A stretch of 64,000 nucleotides of DNA, from NCBI GenBank assembly GCA_965237625.1, contig CBDEGD010000014.1:248001-312000 (forward strand), read 5' to 3'. A program made the translations under genes and the position numbers. This DNA comes from JABDIP01 sp965237625. Lineage in GTDB: Bacteria; Pseudomonadota; Alphaproteobacteria; DSM-16000; Inquilinaceae. How positions within the stretch are numbered: position 1 is the stretch's first letter; each line of letters starts with the position of its first letter. Under the pieces are notes generated by a model. It made no database searches. It had not been told where the DNA came from and saw only the letters and a list, made by a program, of their open reading frames with translations. Of this stretch, positions 45,059-53,675 are shown one piece after another.

Positions 45059-45520
45059 GTGGCCGCCGCCCTTGCCATCTTCCCCGGTGGTGCAATCGCG
45101 GCGGAGCAGATCGCAGTCTTCGACATGGAAATTCAGGACACCAGCGGCGAAGGCGAGAAGCCCGAACTGCCGGATCGGCTTCACCGTATCAGCGACGAGC
45201 TGCGCGCGCTTTTTGCCGCTTCGCCGGATTATGAACTGGTCGATCTGAGGCCTGCGGCGGACCGGATCACGGCGTTGGGGTACATCTACGGCTGTAACGG
45301 TTGCGAAGCCGCCATCGCCCGGGAATACGGGGCAACCGTCTATGCCACCGGCCTGATCCGGAAGGTCAGCACACTGATCCTGACCATCCAGATCACGGTG
45401 CGAAACGCCGAGACCGGCGCGATCACCGAGACCGCCCTGGCCGATATCCGTGGCGACAACGACCGCGCCTGGTCCCATGGTATCGGCTGGCTGATGCGGA
45501 ACCGAATCCTGGCCGACTGA
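45059..45520 (+). CDS. DUF2380/DUF3280-like periplasmic protein, start uncertain
   Basis: Secreted protein of about 153 residues. The signal region VAAALAIFPGGAIA is followed by AEQIAVFDMEIQDTSGEG and the body LGYIYGCNGCEAAIAREYGA and ITVRNAETGAITETALADIR. The pattern resembles small periplasmic proteins of quinoprotein clusters that share a beta-rich, partly TolB-N-like fold. GTG 45059 is the first usual start in this frame but leaves a signal peptide without basic residues. A frame change just upstream would instead join MNMPTTPAAAAFRVRAAERR (from ATG 44991) to it. The start is therefore not settled. Confidence 0.68.
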   Translation: MAAALAIFPGGAIAAEQIAVFDMEIQDTSGEGEKPELPDRLHRISDELRALFAASPDYELVDLRPAADRITALGYIYGCNGCEAAIAREYGATVYATGLIRKVSTLILTIQITVRNAETGAITETALADIRGDNDRAWSHGIGWLMRNRILAD

Positions 45521-45558
45521 TACGGGCGCACAGGCAGGCACCCTGGTCGGACAGCCTG

Positions 45559-46530
45559 TCACGGACGGACCACCACGCCCCAGGGCAGCCGGCCGACACC
45601 GACGGTCTTGATGACCCGGCCCTCGTCCAGATCGATCACCGAAACGTCGCTGCTGACCCCGTTCGTCGTGTAGAGCCGTGACTCATCCGGCGACAAAGCG
45701 AGGTTCCACACCCGCTGCCCGACCAGATGATAGTGCTCCACCTCCATGGTCTGCTGGTCGATCTGCGCCACCCGGTTTGACGGGCCGAGCGCGACGAACA
45801 CCTTCGACCCATCCGCCGTCAGCACGATGCCGACCGGCTGGATCGACTCCCGTGGCACGCCCTGCACCTCGAATTCGATCTTGGCGATGATCTCCCGGCT
45901 CTCGGTATCGATCACGGCAACGGTGCCGCCAATTTCCGACGACACCCAGACTCGGCTTCCATCGTTGTTGAACTGGGCCACCCGCGGCCGGCTATCGACG
46001 AGCACATTGTCGACGATCTCGAACGTCTCGGTATCGATGAAATGGGCCATGTTGGTGGTCTCGGAGGTATTGACCAGCAGCTTGCCGTCCGGGCTGATGC
46101 CCATGCCTTCCGGCTCGACGCCGACCTCGATCTCGCCGACCACGCGCCGGGATTCGATGTCCACCACCGACACCAGATTGTCATCCTCATTGGCGACGTA
46201 GAGCGTCTCGCCATTGGGGTGCAGCACGAAAAGCTCCGGATCGGGCCCGGAGGGCAGGCGGCCGACCACCGTATTGGTGGCCAGGTCGATGACATCGATC
46301 CGGTCGCTGTCGCCGACGCAGACGAACAGCAAGGATTGCTCCAGGTTAAAGGTGATCCCGCGCGGGCGGCGGCCGACCGCGATGGTATCGACCAGTTCCA
46401 GCGTACCGCCATCGATCACCGAAATCGTGTTGTCCCGCTCATTGGAGACATAGATCGTTTCCGCTGCCGCCGATCCGAACGGCCCGGCCAGACCAAGGGC
46501 GGCCGCTCCTGCGATCCAAAGCGCTTTCAT
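45559..46530 (-). CDS. PQQ-dependent-catabolism-associated beta-propeller protein (YVTN repeats)
   Basis: Periplasmic protein of 323 residues with a signal peptide (MKALWIAGAAALGLAGPFGS, cleaved near AAA). The mature part is seven YVTN-type beta-propeller repeats, for example IYVSNERDNTISVIDGGTLE, LYVANEDDNLVSVVDIESR and LYTTNGVSSDVSVIDLDEGR. Start 46530 follows AGGGAGGAGCACG. Proteins of this family accompany PQQ alcohol dehydrogenases; they may bind cofactor or partner proteins. It is 60 bases downstream of the ABC binding-protein gene on the same strand. Confidence 0.93.
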   Translation of the reverse strand: MKALWIAGAAALGLAGPFGSAAAETIYVSNERDNTISVIDGGTLELVDTIAVGRRPRGITFNLEQSLLFVCVGDSDRIDVIDLATNTVVGRLPSGPDPELFVLHPNGETLYVANEDDNLVSVVDIESRRVVGEIEVGVEPEGMGISPDGKLLVNTSETTNMAHFIDTETFEIVDNVLVDSRPRVAQFNNDGSRVWVSSEIGGTVAVIDTESREIIAKIEFEVQGVPRESIQPVGIVLTADGSKVFVALGPSNRVAQIDQQTMEVEHYHLVGQRVWNLALSPDESRLYTTNGVSSDVSVIDLDEGRVIKTVGVGRLPWGVVVRP

Positions 46531-46590
46531 ATCGTGCTCCTCCCTATTTTCGACCGGCGGGCCGGGCGGTATTTCCACATCATCAGATCA

Positions 46591-47826
46591 TCACATTGCG
46601 CATCGGCTCTCCTGGCGATCATCGCCAAGAGTGTCGAGTTCGGAAAACCGGTGCAGAAAGCCTTCCTGCGGCGACACCGAGACCAATATGCGCGGTCCGG
46701 CCAGCAGTATCGGCTGCCGCAGTTGACCGTCCCAGTCACGGAAGGTCAGCCCCTGGCCCTTGAACGCCGCCAGCTCGAATTCCGGGCTGCGGATATAGGC
46801 GGTGATATCGGCTGGCGCGACCGAGCCGGTCCGGGTCGCCGCCTCGCCGACCGCGCGGACGGCCATCCAGGCGGCATAGTCGCGCTCGGTCATCCAGCGC
46901 CCGGCCTGACGGGTGAAGCGCTTCTGGAGCTGGGTGCCGCCCCATTGCTCGAACACCCGGCTCCAGGCGGTGGGCACCAGCCCCTGGGTTCCCATCACCG
47001 GCCGCGGCAGAAAGGTCCGGTGGGCGAAATACTCGCCGAACTCGTTCATTTCATCGGCGACGATGACCACGTCGTGGTCGCCGACCTGGGAGAACGCCGG
47101 AACGGTGCGCTGCAAGGTGACATGGCCGGTATCGACGCGGGCGTTGCCGGCCTGGTAGGTCCATTCCCGCTCCTCGACGATCTCGGCCCGGTACCGCGCC
47201 GCCGCCCGGCGGATCGCCTCGGCGAAGTCGCGATCGGGCTGATGCTGTCCGACGACCAGGAACCAGTCCGTCCACCCCTTGACGACCAAATACTGCGCCA
47301 AGCCATCGGCCAGCATCGCCCGGCTGGGGATGGTGTGCAGAACGTTGGCGCGACAATCGTCATGGCGCAGCCGGTCATCCCGCGCCCGTGTATTGAACAG
47401 AAGCATATCGGTGGCGAGCGGATGATCGGCAATGGTCAAAAGATCGTCGGCCGGCAGATCGGCCATCAGCATACGAACGCCGTCTGCCGCCACCTCTTCG
47501 AAAGCGGCGGACAAATCGCCGTTCTCGGGCACGATGAACTCACGCAGTTCGAAGTCCTGGCCCATGAACCGGCCGGTGGAGATGTTGTCGGCCAGCGCCA
47601 GCCGGGCGCCCTGAACCCCTTCGTCGGTCAGGATCGGGTCGAGAAAAGACAGCGGGATCGGCGGTTCTTGTTCCTGGGTCAGATAGCCGATTACGACTGT
47701 CTGCTCATCGCCGCCCGTCTGAGCAACGGCCAAGCCGGGATGAGCGGCATGCAGAAGCGACAGCACAAATGCGCCGATCAGAAAACCAAACGGACGTCTT
47801 GGCCCGAACTGGGACCTTGTCGCCAT
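46591..47826 (-). CDS. ABC-type substrate-binding protein of the PQQ-dependent alcohol dehydrogenase system
   Basis: Periplasmic protein of 411 residues, branched-chain amino-acid-binding fold. ATG 47826 is preceded by AAAGGAGGAGGA; the signal peptide is RRPFGFLIGAFVLSLLHAAH with cleavage near AVA. Landmarks are VVIGYLTQEQEPPIPLSFLD, TDWFLVVGQHQPDRDFAEAI and GTQGLVPTAWSRVFEQWGGT. This family is normally encoded with an ABC ATPase and permease in quinoprotein clusters. Neither is found between 39500 and 50300, so here the binding protein appears alone and may act as a chaperone or cofactor carrier. Confidence 0.9.
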   Translation of the reverse strand: MATRSQFGPRRPFGFLIGAFVLSLLHAAHPGLAVAQTGGDEQTVVIGYLTQEQEPPIPLSFLDPILTDEGVQGARLALADNISTGRFMGQDFELREFIVPENGDLSAAFEEVAADGVRMLMADLPADDLLTIADHPLATDMLLFNTRARDDRLRHDDCRANVLHTIPSRAMLADGLAQYLVVKGWTDWFLVVGQHQPDRDFAEAIRRAAARYRAEIVEEREWTYQAGNARVDTGHVTLQRTVPAFSQVGDHDVVIVADEMNEFGEYFAHRTFLPRPVMGTQGLVPTAWSRVFEQWGGTQLQKRFTRQAGRWMTERDYAAWMAVRAVGEAATRTGSVAPADITAYIRSPEFELAAFKGQGLTFRDWDGQLRQPILLAGPRILVSVSPQEGFLHRFSELDTLGDDRQESRCAM

Positions 47827-47988
47827 TCCTCCTCCTTTTTTTCGTGTGATCGCAGACGCCGCGACCGCATTGCTTGTGCCCATGATAACCAAGCATTCCG
47901 CCTGGGCAAAACCCTTTGAATGCAAGAGTTTGGCCCCGAAGAGGGCAGGTTTGTCGCCGGCATGCAAACACGGTATCATCAAGCCCTG

Positions 47989-48969
47989 ATGCACCCCCGT
48001 GGAACACCCCCAATCGCGAGTCGTCGCCGAGGCCCGTTGGCCGCCATCACAATGGCCATTGCCGCTCTGTTCGGCGGAACCGTCGCATCGACTGCCATGG
48101 ATAGCGGGGCCGAGCCGATCGCCGTTGAGGAAATCGCACCCGGCGTGTTCGCTCATCATGGCGCCGAGCAGGCGCCCAGCCGCACCAACAACGGTGATAT
48201 CGCCAATATCGGCTTCGTGATCGGAGCCGATGCGGTCGCCGTGATCGACAGCGGCGGCAGCCCGACGACCGGCGAACGGCTATTGGCCGCGATTCGCCAG
48301 CGCTCGGACCTGCCGATCCGGTACCTGATCAACACCCATGTGCATTTCGACCATGTGTTCGGCAACGGCGCCTTCCGCGACGACAAGCCGGAACTGGTCG
48401 CCCATGCGAGGCTGCAAAGCGCGCTGATGTCCCGGGCCGACACCTATCTGGCCAGCTTTGAAGAGTTCGTCGGGCCGGAGGAGGCACGCCGCGTCATCAT
48501 GCTGCCGACGGATGTACCGGTCAGCGAGCGTGTCGAACTTGACTTGGGCGGCCGGGTCCTGGAGGTCGTGGCCTATCAGACCGCCCATACGAACAACGAC
48601 GTCACCGTATTCGACCAGATGACGGGGACTCTGTTCGCCGGCGATCTGGTCAGTCTTAACCATATCCCGATCGTGGACGGCAGTGTGCTAAGATGGCTGG
48701 AGGTGATGGATCGGCTTGCCGCGCTTCCGGCGGAGCGGGTGGTGCCCGGTCATGGGCCGGTCTCCGCGCCGTGGCCCGACGCCATGGCGCCGCAACGGGG
48801 ATATCTGGAGGATCTCGTGACCGAGATCCGGGCCCTGCAGCGGGGCCGTGGCACGATCCAGCAGGCGGTCGCCGATGTCGGCCGTGACGCGGCCGGCAAA
48901 TGGCTGCTGTTCGATGAGTATCACAGCCGCAATGTAACGGCGGCTTTTGCGGAGCTCGAATGGGAATGA
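47989..48969 (+). CDS. Quinoprotein-relay metallo-beta-lactamase-fold hydrolase
   Basis: Exported hydrolase of about 326 residues. Zinc ligands are seen in INTHVHFDHVFGN (HxHxDH), QTAHTNNDVTVF, FAGDLVSLNH and VVPGHGPVS. The domain order fits the zinc metallohydrolases associated with quinoprotein dehydrogenases and SoxH. A signal peptide (PLAAITMAIAALFGGTVAS) precedes the domain. ATG 47989 is preferred because it leaves a compact basic n-region; ATG 47920 and 47962 are in frame upstream. The SoxYZ-like carrier gene follows 39 bases later. Confidence 0.9.
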   Translation: MHPRGTPPIASRRRGPLAAITMAIAALFGGTVASTAMDSGAEPIAVEEIAPGVFAHHGAEQAPSRTNNGDIANIGFVIGADAVAVIDSGGSPTTGERLLAAIRQRSDLPIRYLINTHVHFDHVFGNGAFRDDKPELVAHARLQSALMSRADTYLASFEEFVGPEEARRVIMLPTDVPVSERVELDLGGRVLEVVAYQTAHTNNDVTVFDQMTGTLFAGDLVSLNHIPIVDGSVLRWLEVMDRLAALPAERVVPGHGPVSAPWPDAMAPQRGYLEDLVTEIRALQRGRGTIQQAVADVGRDAAGKWLLFDEYHSRNVTAAFAELEWE

Positions 48970-49008
48970 GGAGGCAGGACCGTTCGAGAGCTTTTGGAGG
49001 AATTGAGG

Positions 49009-49845
49009 ATGTCTGACGTTTCGTCAAATCTGCGCCGGTCGACCGGGCGCGTGCTGATCGGTGCCGCTTTGGTCGCGGTGTCCGGGGTCGCGATGGCGCA
49101 ATCCGCCGAAGACGAAGCGCGCTGGGCGGAACTCGCCGAAATCTATTTCCCGGATCGCACCATCGTCGATCGCCCGGACATGCTGACCATGGAGGCGCCG
49201 TATCGTGCCCATGACGCGGCCATCGTCCCGATCAGGGTCACCGCCACATTCCCGCAAAGCGAAGAGTTGGCGGTCGACCGCATGTGGCTTCTGGTGGACG
49301 ACAATCCGGTGCCGATGGTCGGCAAGTTCGAGTTCGGCCAGGACATTTCGATCGCCGACCTGACGACCCGGGTCCGGGTCAACGAATACACCTACATCCA
49401 TGCGGTCGCCGAGTTGAGCGACGGCAGCGCGATCATGACGAGAGCCTATGTCAAGGCCGCCGGCGGGTGTTCCGCGCCGGCCATGAAGGACCCTGAGGTA
49501 GCGGCATCGCGCCTGGGCAACATGCGCTTCAACCTGCCCGAAAGCGTCGTCGACCAGACACCGATCACCGCGCAGCTGCTGATCAGCCACCCCAACAATA
49601 CCGGCATGCAGTTCGACCAGGTCACCCGCAACTACGTGCCGCCGCACTACATCCACACCGTGCGCGTGAGCTATGGCGGCGAGACCGTGCTGGATATCGA
49701 GGCCGATATCTCCATGAGCGAGGACCCCAGCTTCCATTTCTCCTTCATCCCCGAAGGCGAAGGGGTCATCGATGTGGAGATCGTCGACAGCGAGGAGAAC
49801 ATTTTCCGGGAAAGCTGGCCGGTCTCTCCGTCGCCAGCGACCTGA
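49009..49845 (+). CDS. SoxYZ-like carrier protein associated with quinoprotein dehydrogenase
   Basis: Periplasmic protein of 278 residues. The signal peptide is RVLIGAALVAVSGVAMA. A SoxY-like domain (about 40-165) ends in KAAGGCSAPAMK, with Cys154 in the place of the substrate-carrying Cys of SoxY. A SoxZ-like domain follows (about 175-278), with VTRNYVPPHYIHTVRVSYGG. Fusion of the two in one chain is the form described for quinoprotein-associated carriers. Start 49009 follows GGAGGAATTGAGG. It may carry a sulfur-bound intermediate processed by the neighbouring hydrolase and rhodanese-like protein (inference). Confidence 0.91.
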   Translation: MSDVSSNLRRSTGRVLIGAALVAVSGVAMAQSAEDEARWAELAEIYFPDRTIVDRPDMLTMEAPYRAHDAAIVPIRVTATFPQSEELAVDRMWLLVDDNPVPMVGKFEFGQDISIADLTTRVRVNEYTYIHAVAELSDGSAIMTRAYVKAAGGCSAPAMKDPEVAASRLGNMRFNLPESVVDQTPITAQLLISHPNNTGMQFDQVTRNYVPPHYIHTVRVSYGGETVLDIEADISMSEDPSFHFSFIPEGEGVIDVEIVDSEENIFRESWPVSPSPAT

Positions 49846-49863
49846 TGGGCCGGGCGCCGGCGT

Positions 49864-50244
49864 TCAGAAGCACTGAAGGTCGGCCTCCACCTGCAGCATC
49901 TGGAAGTGGTCAAGCGCGTCGCGAGTCTGCGGGACGTCGCGGAATACCCCGGCGCGCTCCCCCGGAACCAGCCGCATGCGCTTGATGGTCTCGATCTCGA
50001 CATAGTCCGCATAGGACATTTGCGAGGCGATGTAATCGACGCTGCAGGCGCATTTCGCCATGACGATCTGGTTCTGGCCATTGGCCGCCATGCAGCCGAT
50101 CACATAATCGACCCTGGCAGCGGTCGGAAAGTCGTTTGCCACTGCGGTGTGGCCCGCCAACGCCATCGACGTCCATAGGGCGCATACCGCGCCAAACCGC
50201 CGAACCGCCCGTCGCCATCCTGGATCCGGCCTCATCGGGTACAT
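49864..50244 (-). CDS. Small secreted Cys-rich protein of the quinoprotein cluster
   Basis: Protein of 126 residues. ATG 50244 follows GGGAGGCA; a signal peptide ends near TAVAN. The mature part has four cysteines in VIGCMAANGQNQIVMAKCAC and the last residues LQCF, and a helix YADYVEIETIKRMRLVPGER. The pattern (xxCMAANGQ...CxC...LxCF) matches a small family found in PQQ-dependent oxidation clusters, recognised from memory. It converges on the SoxYZ gene with 18 bases between stops. Function unknown; a role in redox or cofactor handling is plausible. Confidence 0.78.
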   Translation of the reverse strand: MYPMRPDPGWRRAVRRFGAVCALWTSMALAGHTAVANDFPTAARVDYVIGCMAANGQNQIVMAKCACSVDYIASQMSYADYVEIETIKRMRLVPGERAGVFRDVPQTRDALDHFQMLQVEADLQCF

Positions 50245-50412
50245 TGCCTCCCAATTCCAGAAGGCGGACTGCTCCCGCCATTCGATGAAACTCTCGGCAC
50301 AGCCGGCTCGGCTGTCAACCGTGAGTCGGCTCACAACCCGAGGGTGTACAACGCTGGACGCCTTGCCGCGATGTCCGGGTCGTGGTCCAATCCTTGAAAT
50401 TCCAGTATCGGA

Positions 50413-52716
50413 ATGATGCGGCAGGGGCGCGGGAAAATGACAGGAGTAACCCAGCAACGGCAACGTAGAAACCGCATGGCCGGCCTTCTCTGGTTGGTCC
50501 TCGGATTGCTGACAGCGGCGCCGGCGGTGGCACAGATGCCCTTAATAGCGGGCGATCAGGAACCCTCCGCAACACCGACTTTCGAACAACTGCTGGAAGA
50601 CCAGCCGAGGCCGCTGGCGCCCGCACAGATCGACTCGATCCTGGCGGTTTTGGATGACAGCCAAGCCCGCGCCGCCCTTCGCCAATCGGTGCTCAACCAG
50701 ATGGAAGCCGAGCAATCGGCGGTGGCCGGGGAAACCCTGCTGGAACAGCACAAACGTCGGGCCACCGACATCGGCCAGGCCTTTCGCGAGTTGCCGGTCC
50801 TCTTGCACGCGGCGCTGTATCCGATTGGTCCCGATGGCGAGCCCAGGGACCCGGTTGTGCTGTTTCTGATCCTGGCGGGCCATATCCTGGTCGGCGCGCT
50901 GGCGATGCTGGCGACCAGACGCGCGCTCAGCAACACCTGCAGTAACCTGATGAACCATAGATGCGGCAGTTTCGGCCAGACCATGGGCCGTTGCGCCGCG
51001 GTGATGGTGATCGATCTGGTCGAGATCGGCGCATTCTGCCTGGCGATCGTCGCGCTGTATCTGGTGCTATCGCCAACCGAGCCACGGGCGCCGCTTATCC
51101 TGGAAGCCCTGTTGGTCGCCACCGCCGGCACCCTGCTGGCAGCCAAAGTGTCGCGGACGATCTTCGCGCCGGCGGCACCGCCGCTGCGGCTGGTACCGCT
51201 ATCGGATGCCGGCGCCCGCCGCGTGTACCGGATCGTCGTGCTGGTCTTCGGGTCCATGCTGGCGTTGAATTTCCTGACCACCCTGCTGGCCATTCTTGGC
51301 CTGCCGCGTGATGCACAGGTCGCAACCGGCATGCTGCTGGGCGCTCTGTTCTGCGGCTATCTGATCGTCCTGATCTGGAGCAATCGCACGCCGGTTGCCG
51401 CGGCGCTGACCCAGAGTTTTGGCGGCGGGTCGCAGGCTACCCAGATCGCCGGGCTGTGGCCCGTTGCGGGCACCGCCTATGTCATCGGGCTTTGGATGGT
51501 CGCCAGCGACGCGGAGATCCGTGGCAACGACAATGTGACCCCGCAGGGCATGGCAAGCCTGGCAATCGTCGTGCTGGTCCCGGTATTGGCCCATTTCGCC
51601 GGCCGGCTGCTGCAACGCTTCTTCACCGAGCCGCCCGAACCGGCCATGGCGACGGCATCCGCCAGTGACGGCGAGGGCGGCCCGACGCCAAGCCTGCCGC
51701 CAGCACAGCCGGTCAACCTGACGGCGCTGATGCGCGGCGTCTGGATCATCCTGGTGATCGTCGCGGCCGGGCTGACGGCGCGGCTTTGGGGTTTCGACCC
51801 GACCCAGCAGACCGGATTCGGCGCCGCCACCGCCCGGGTGCTGTTCGAGAGTTCGTTCATCGTGCTGGCCAGCTATATCGGCTGGCAGTTGTTCCGCACC
51901 CTGGTCGACCGGAAGCTGGCCGAGGCCAGCCGGGACGACGCCTCGACCGAAGCCAAGCGCATGGCGACGCTGCTGCCGCTGCTGCGCAAGTTCATCCTGG
52001 TCGTGCTGCTGGTGATGATCTCCCTGATCGTGCTGTCATCCCTGGGAATTGAGATCGGCCCACTCCTGGCCGGCGCGGGCGTAGTCGGCCTGGCGATCGG
52101 GCTGGGTGCGCAATCGCTGGTCACCGATATCGTCGCCGGCGTGTTCTTCCTGATCGACGATGCGTTCAGTGTCGGAGACTATATCGAGGTCGGGGAATTG
52201 CGCGGCACCGTGGAGAGCATCTCGATCCGCTCGCTGAAGCTGCGCCATCATCGCGGCGCGGTGCATACGCTGCCCTTCGGCCAGATGCAGTCGCTGACCA
52301 ATTACAGCCGCGACTGGGTCATCATGAAGCTGAATTTCCGAGTGCCGCACGACACCGACATCAATCTGGTGAAAAAGCTGGTGAAACGCATCGGTGCCGA
52401 GATGAGCCAGGATCCGATCTTCGGCGAGGATTTCCTGGAGCCGCTGAAATCCCAGGGCGTGCGCCAGATCGACGACAACGCGCTGATCATCGGCGTCAAG
52501 TTCATGTCGAAGCCCGGCACCCAATTCGTCATCCGCAAGGAAGCCTATCAGCGCATCCGCGACGCCTTCGAGGCCAACGGCATCGAATTCGCCAATCGCG
52601 GCGTTACCGTCCGTGTCGAAACCCATGCGGACTCCGATGCCGCCGTTGCCGGCGCCGCCGCGGAGGCTATCGGCGAGATGGTCCAGGAACAGGCGGGGGC
52701 GGGGCCGGCGGAGTAG
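50413..52716 (+). CDS. Large MscS-family mechanosensitive channel
   Basis: Membrane protein of 767 residues. A signal peptide (MAGLLWLVLGLLTAAPAVAQ) is followed by a periplasmic domain with helical heptads (about 50-130) and then about ten membrane helices. The pore helix is GAGVVGLAIGLGAQSLVTDI near residue 553. The beta domain has FSVGDYIEVGELRGTVESIS and TLPFGQMQSLTNYSRDW, and a C-terminal alpha-beta domain reaches residue 745. This is the layout of the large MscK/YbiO-type channels. ATG 50413 and 50416 are both possible; ATG 50437 (MTGVTQQRQRR) is an alternative with a compact signal peptide. Confidence 0.92.
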   Translation: MMRQGRGKMTGVTQQRQRRNRMAGLLWLVLGLLTAAPAVAQMPLIAGDQEPSATPTFEQLLEDQPRPLAPAQIDSILAVLDDSQARAALRQSVLNQMEAEQSAVAGETLLEQHKRRATDIGQAFRELPVLLHAALYPIGPDGEPRDPVVLFLILAGHILVGALAMLATRRALSNTCSNLMNHRCGSFGQTMGRCAAVMVIDLVEIGAFCLAIVALYLVLSPTEPRAPLILEALLVATAGTLLAAKVSRTIFAPAAPPLRLVPLSDAGARRVYRIVVLVFGSMLALNFLTTLLAILGLPRDAQVATGMLLGALFCGYLIVLIWSNRTPVAAALTQSFGGGSQATQIAGLWPVAGTAYVIGLWMVASDAEIRGNDNVTPQGMASLAIVVLVPVLAHFAGRLLQRFFTEPPEPAMATASASDGEGGPTPSLPPAQPVNLTALMRGVWIILVIVAAGLTARLWGFDPTQQTGFGAATARVLFESSFIVLASYIGWQLFRTLVDRKLAEASRDDASTEAKRMATLLPLLRKFILVVLLVMISLIVLSSLGIEIGPLLAGAGVVGLAIGLGAQSLVTDIVAGVFFLIDDAFSVGDYIEVGELRGTVESISIRSLKLRHHRGAVHTLPFGQMQSLTNYSRDWVIMKLNFRVPHDTDINLVKKLVKRIGAEMSQDPIFGEDFLEPLKSQGVRQIDDNALIIGVKFMSKPGTQFVIRKEAYQRIRDAFEANGIEFANRGVTVRVETHADSDAAVAGAAAEAIGEMVQEQAGAGPAE

Positions 52717-52737
52717 CCGGCCCGTACAGCGCCCGTT

Positions 52738-52944
52738 CTAGCGAGAGGCTGTCGTCGCGGCTTTCGATAGATGCCCGTGCTGGGCAGCCCCTGCGCGGCT
52801 GGCCAAGCTGCGGATCACGGCCTGTATAATGGACCGCACGGCTCCAGCGACAAACTGGCTGCGATGGGTCCGGCTGAATTTGGCATAGTGCTCGGTAGCA
52901 ACCGTCCCATCCGGACGGCGGGCGATATTGGCTGGCGCATTCAT
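52738..52944 (-). CDS. Small hypothetical basic protein
   Basis: A 68-residue open frame starting at ATG 52944 with AAGGGGAAC 6 to 14 bases upstream. It is basic, with a helix-forming centre (SQFVAGAVRSIIQAVIRSLA) that is amphipathic and might touch membranes. No domain is recognised. It converges on the large MscS channel gene, whose stop lies 22 bases beyond its own. The ribosome site and protein-like composition argue for a real gene, but this is not secure. Confidence 0.5.
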   Translation of the reverse strand: MNAPANIARRPDGTVATEHYAKFSRTHRSQFVAGAVRSIIQAVIRSLASRAGAAQHGHLSKAATTASR

Positions 52945-52979
52945 ATCGAGTTCCCCTTCAGAGCGGCGGCGGGTGCCGC

Positions 52980-53028
52980 TAGATCGGGATGATTTGAAGT
53001 CGACTCGACTTCAAATCATCCCGATCTA
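52980..53028. repeat. Perfect 24-bp-arm hairpin, first of a tandem pair
   Basis: Arms at 52980-53003 and 53005-53028 pair exactly around a single central base (53004). The left arm begins TAGATCGGGATGATTTGAAG. There is no T-tract. The second hairpin begins 11 bases later and has the same arm length but unrelated sequence apart from a shared ATGA core. Confidence 0.9.
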
Positions 53029-53038
53029 TTTCAATGAT

Positions 53039-53088
53039 CTAGAGCACGATGAGATGAGGTCATGTGACCTCATCTCATCGTGCTCTAG
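53039..53088. repeat. Perfect 24-bp-arm hairpin, second of a tandem pair
   Basis: Arms at 53039-53062 and 53065-53088 pair exactly around the central TG. The left arm begins CTAGAGCACGATGAGATGAG. CTAGAGCA...TGCTCTAG boundaries are a common form of dispersed palindromic repeat in alphaproteobacteria (from memory). It may act as a bidirectional message end or structural element. Confidence 0.9.
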
Positions 53089-53284
53089 GGGCAATCATCG
53101 GCATTATCCTTAAAAACTCCGTTAATGCTGACGATCGAATTCGGAGCTTCGCCCGACGGTGATCTCCTTGTGACAACCATCATATTCCCTGCGGCATTCG
53201 ACACCCAAGGTAGGGACGGTGATCTCCGGCCGGCCTTCTTCGGTGGCCGAACTCCGGCATCAGGCTGCAAGGGAGATACCGACC

Positions 53285-53662
53285 ATGTCATTCTCAGCAA
53301 ATTCAGGCTTCACCAGCCTCTTGGCCGCATTGCTGTTGGCCCTTGCGGTCGCCCTCGCAGCAGCCCCATCGCTGGCGCAGCAGCGATATGTCGTCATCAA
53401 CGGTGAACTGCTCTCTCCTGAGCAGCTCTATGTGCTGGATCAACTCAACGGCGGCTACGTACCCAACGGCGCCTATTGGGTCAACACGACGACCGGCATT
53501 TGGGGCTATGCGGGCGATCCGACACCGCGCGGCCGGGTTGGCGCGAATGCCAATGGCGGAGGCACGAGCTACTCCGGGGCCCTCGATCGAGGGCCGTTCG
53601 GAACCTATATGAGCGACGGCAATTGTTCGTTCGTAAATGGCGTGCCGGTCGGCAATTGCTGA
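53285..53662 (+). CDS. Small secreted protein of unknown function
   Basis: Exported protein of 125 residues; ATG 53285 follows AAGGGAGA. The signal peptide is LLAALLLALAVALAAAPSLA. The mature part shows VVINGELLSPEQLYVLDQLN and the segment VPNGAYWVNTTTGIWGYAGD, whose G-x-Y-W...G-x-W-G pattern recurs in small secreted alphaproteobacterial proteins. The C-terminus is Gly/Asn-rich with two cysteines (CSFVNGVPVGNC). It converges on gspK, the last type II secretion gene, with 13 bases between stops, so it might be a secretion substrate (inference only). Confidence 0.8.
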   Translation: MSFSANSGFTSLLAALLLALAVALAAAPSLAQQRYVVINGELLSPEQLYVLDQLNGGYVPNGAYWVNTTTGIWGYAGDPTPRGRVGANANGGGTSYSGALDRGPFGTYMSDGNCSFVNGVPVGNC

Positions 53663-53675
53663 CTGGGCCGCCAGC

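Larger units (their letters stand above)
52945..53284. other. Intergenic region with two tandem hairpins
   Basis: About 340 bases between the divergent small basic protein and the small secreted protein. It contains two perfect palindromes in tandem (52980-53028 and 53039-53088), listed separately. The rest, 53089-53284, is the leader of the secreted protein gene; nothing more is recognised there. Confidence 0.6.

Noticed and set aside
46042..47919. 625-codon plus-strand open frame
   Set aside because: Antisense to the beta-propeller and binding-protein genes, which have signal peptides, ribosome sites and clear folds.
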